Positions 13,799 through 14,198 of a DNA stretch of 14,198 bases are shown here, piece after piece. Below the pieces are notes generated by a model, which saw only the letters and a list, made by a program, of their open reading frames with translations, ran no database searches and was not told the DNA's origin. The stretch lies in NCBI GenBank assembly GCA_039815945.1, contig JBCBYI010000106.1, positions 1 to 14,198 of the forward strand. The letters run 5' to 3'. A program made the translations under genes and the position numbers. The first letter of the stretch is position 1; each line of letters starts with the position of its first letter. The DNA comes from UBA11606 sp039815945. GTDB taxonomy: Bacteria > Actinomycetota > Acidimicrobiia > Acidimicrobiales > Aldehydirespiratoraceae.

Positions 13799-14059
13799 TT
13801 AGAGCTGGACGGGGCTTTCGCTCATGCCGAGGGCGTTGATCTCCACGACCTCGGTGACACCGTCGACACGATCCTTCATGATCCGCTCGATGCCCGCCTT
13901 GAGCGTCTGGGTCGATGCTGGGCAGGTGACGCACGCACCCATCAGCTCGACCGTGACGACGCCGCTGCCCTCGTCGACGGAGACGAGTTCGATGTCACCT
14001 TCGTCGGCCTGGATGGCCGGACGAATCGCCTTGATGACTTTTTCGACCTGTTCGAGCAC
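13799..14059 (-). CDS. NifU C-terminal-domain Fe-S scaffold protein
   Basis: An 86-residue protein made only of the NifU C-terminal (NFU) domain. It begins LEQVEKVIKAIRPAIQADEG, followed by beta strands and GACVTCPAS with the CxxC cysteines C43 and C46 that bridge an Fe-S cluster between two subunits. Such proteins assemble or carry [4Fe-4S] clusters to target proteins. The GTG at 14059 is preceded by GGAG with 5 nt spacing, so this gene has a normal ribosome binding site, unlike the other first genes of units here. Residues 81-86 are a short polar tail. The cysteine desulfurase about 5 kb to the left could supply its sulfur, but the two are not in one operon. Confidence 0.93.
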   Translation of the reverse strand: MLEQVEKVIKAIRPAIQADEGDIELVSVDEGSGVVTVELMGACVTCPASTQTLKAGIERIMKDRVDGVTEVVEINALGMSESPVQL

Positions 14060-14064
14060 GTCGT

Positions 14065-14068
14065 CTCC
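14065..14068 (-). promoter_or_regulatory. Shine-Dalgarno of the nifU-like gene (GGAG)
   Basis: GGAG on the minus strand lies 5 nt before the GTG at 14059. It supports this start and a leadered transcript. Confidence 0.6.
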
Positions 14069-14085
14069 GTTCGGGGGTACCGCTC

Positions 14086-14091
14086 ATTCTG
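14086..14091 (-). promoter_or_regulatory. Possible -10 element of the nifU-like gene (CAGAAT)
   Basis: CAGAAT on the minus strand lies 26 nt before the GTG, which would give a leader of about 20 nt holding the GGAG. It fits the CANNNT variant seen at two other genes. No clear -35 box. Confidence 0.3.
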
Positions 14092-14139
14092 GCAGCTGCA
14101 CTGTCCAACGCCGACTCGGGCAACGGCATTCCAGGCACG

Positions 14140-14145
14140 TACGAT
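14140..14145 (+). promoter_or_regulatory. Putative -10 element of the right-edge gene (TACGAT)
   Basis: TACGAT ends 7 nt before the GTG at 14153, with no Shine-Dalgarno in between. It supports reading a gene start there despite the few codons visible. Confidence 0.45.
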
Positions 14146-14152
14146 TGCGCCT

Positions 14153-14198
14153 GTGAACGCCGTCGTGTTGGCCCATCAGGGTGGTTGGGACGAGATCC
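14153..14198 (+). CDS. 5' end of an unidentified gene, cut by the window edge
   Basis: A GTG opens a frame, reading MNAVVLAHQGGWDEI, that stays open to the window edge (15 codons). It is divergent from the nifU-like gene across 93 bp and has a TACGAT hexamer 7 nt upstream, the layout seen at most starts in the window. The fragment is too short to assign; the opening resembles small membrane proteins of related actinobacteria only as an impression. Confidence 0.5.
   Translation, partial: MNAVVLAHQGGWDEI

Noticed and set aside
1..14198. Search for a defence island, mobile element, CRISPR, tRNA, rRNA or large direct repeats
   Set aside because: No transposase, integrase, repeat-spacer pattern or RNA-gene landmark was seen by eye; repeated GACGTCGAC-type strings are codon-use effects in Asp/Val-rich high-GC genes. 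A tRNA or Rfam scan was not possible.

Overview
The window looks like ordinary chromosome from a high-GC actinobacterium, most likely of the Acidimicrobiia/Ilumatobacter type; that placement is inferred from gene content and order, not from a marker. On the minus strand, read right to left, it has cysteine desulfurase, mnmA, ligA and gatC in one orientation. From memory, actinobacteria such as mycobacteria keep this order (iscS-mnmA ... ligA ... gatC-gatA-gatB). I see no mobile element, prophage, CRISPR array, tRNA or rRNA, and base and codon use look uniform.

Layout, left to right: the 5' end of gatC (-, cut by the window edge); an SCP2 sterol-carrier-domain protein (+); a PASTA-domain Ser/Thr protein kinase (-); a small membrane-anchored protein of unknown function (+); a HAD hydrolase (-) translationally coupled behind ligA (-); a polytopic membrane protein of unknown function (+); mnmA (-) coupled behind a cysteine desulfurase (-); a class I SAM methyltransferase (+); a rhomboid protease with an N-terminal B-box-type zinc finger (-); a trehalose-phosphatase/GH15 glycosidase fusion (+); a P-loop kinase (-); a NifU-type Fe-S scaffold domain protein (-); and the first codons of another gene (+). 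The minus-strand housekeeping units alternate with single plus-strand genes, and intergenic gaps are very short or negative.

Functionally, cysteine desulfurase and MnmA form a sulfur-relay pair for 2-thiouridine in tRNA, and the NifU-type protein is a plausible partner in Fe-S assembly. LigA joins DNA nicks, GatC belongs to the tRNA-dependent amidotransferase, the PASTA kinase senses the cell envelope, and the OtsB-GH15 fusion acts on trehalose or alpha-glucans.

The most striking pattern is at the level of gene starts. Twelve of the thirteen transcription units that begin here have a TANNNT (or CANNNT) hexamer ending 6-8 nt before the chosen start codon and no Shine-Dalgarno sequence between the two, which is the layout of leaderless transcription. 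The two downstream operon genes (mnmA, HAD) and the nifU-like gene instead carry Shine-Dalgarno-like sequences. At ligA and its divergent neighbour the two opposing -10 hexamers share two bases. I found no clearly new defence or mobile system; the best leads are the leaderless/bidirectional promoter architecture, the OtsB-GH15 fusion and two unassigned membrane-protein families.
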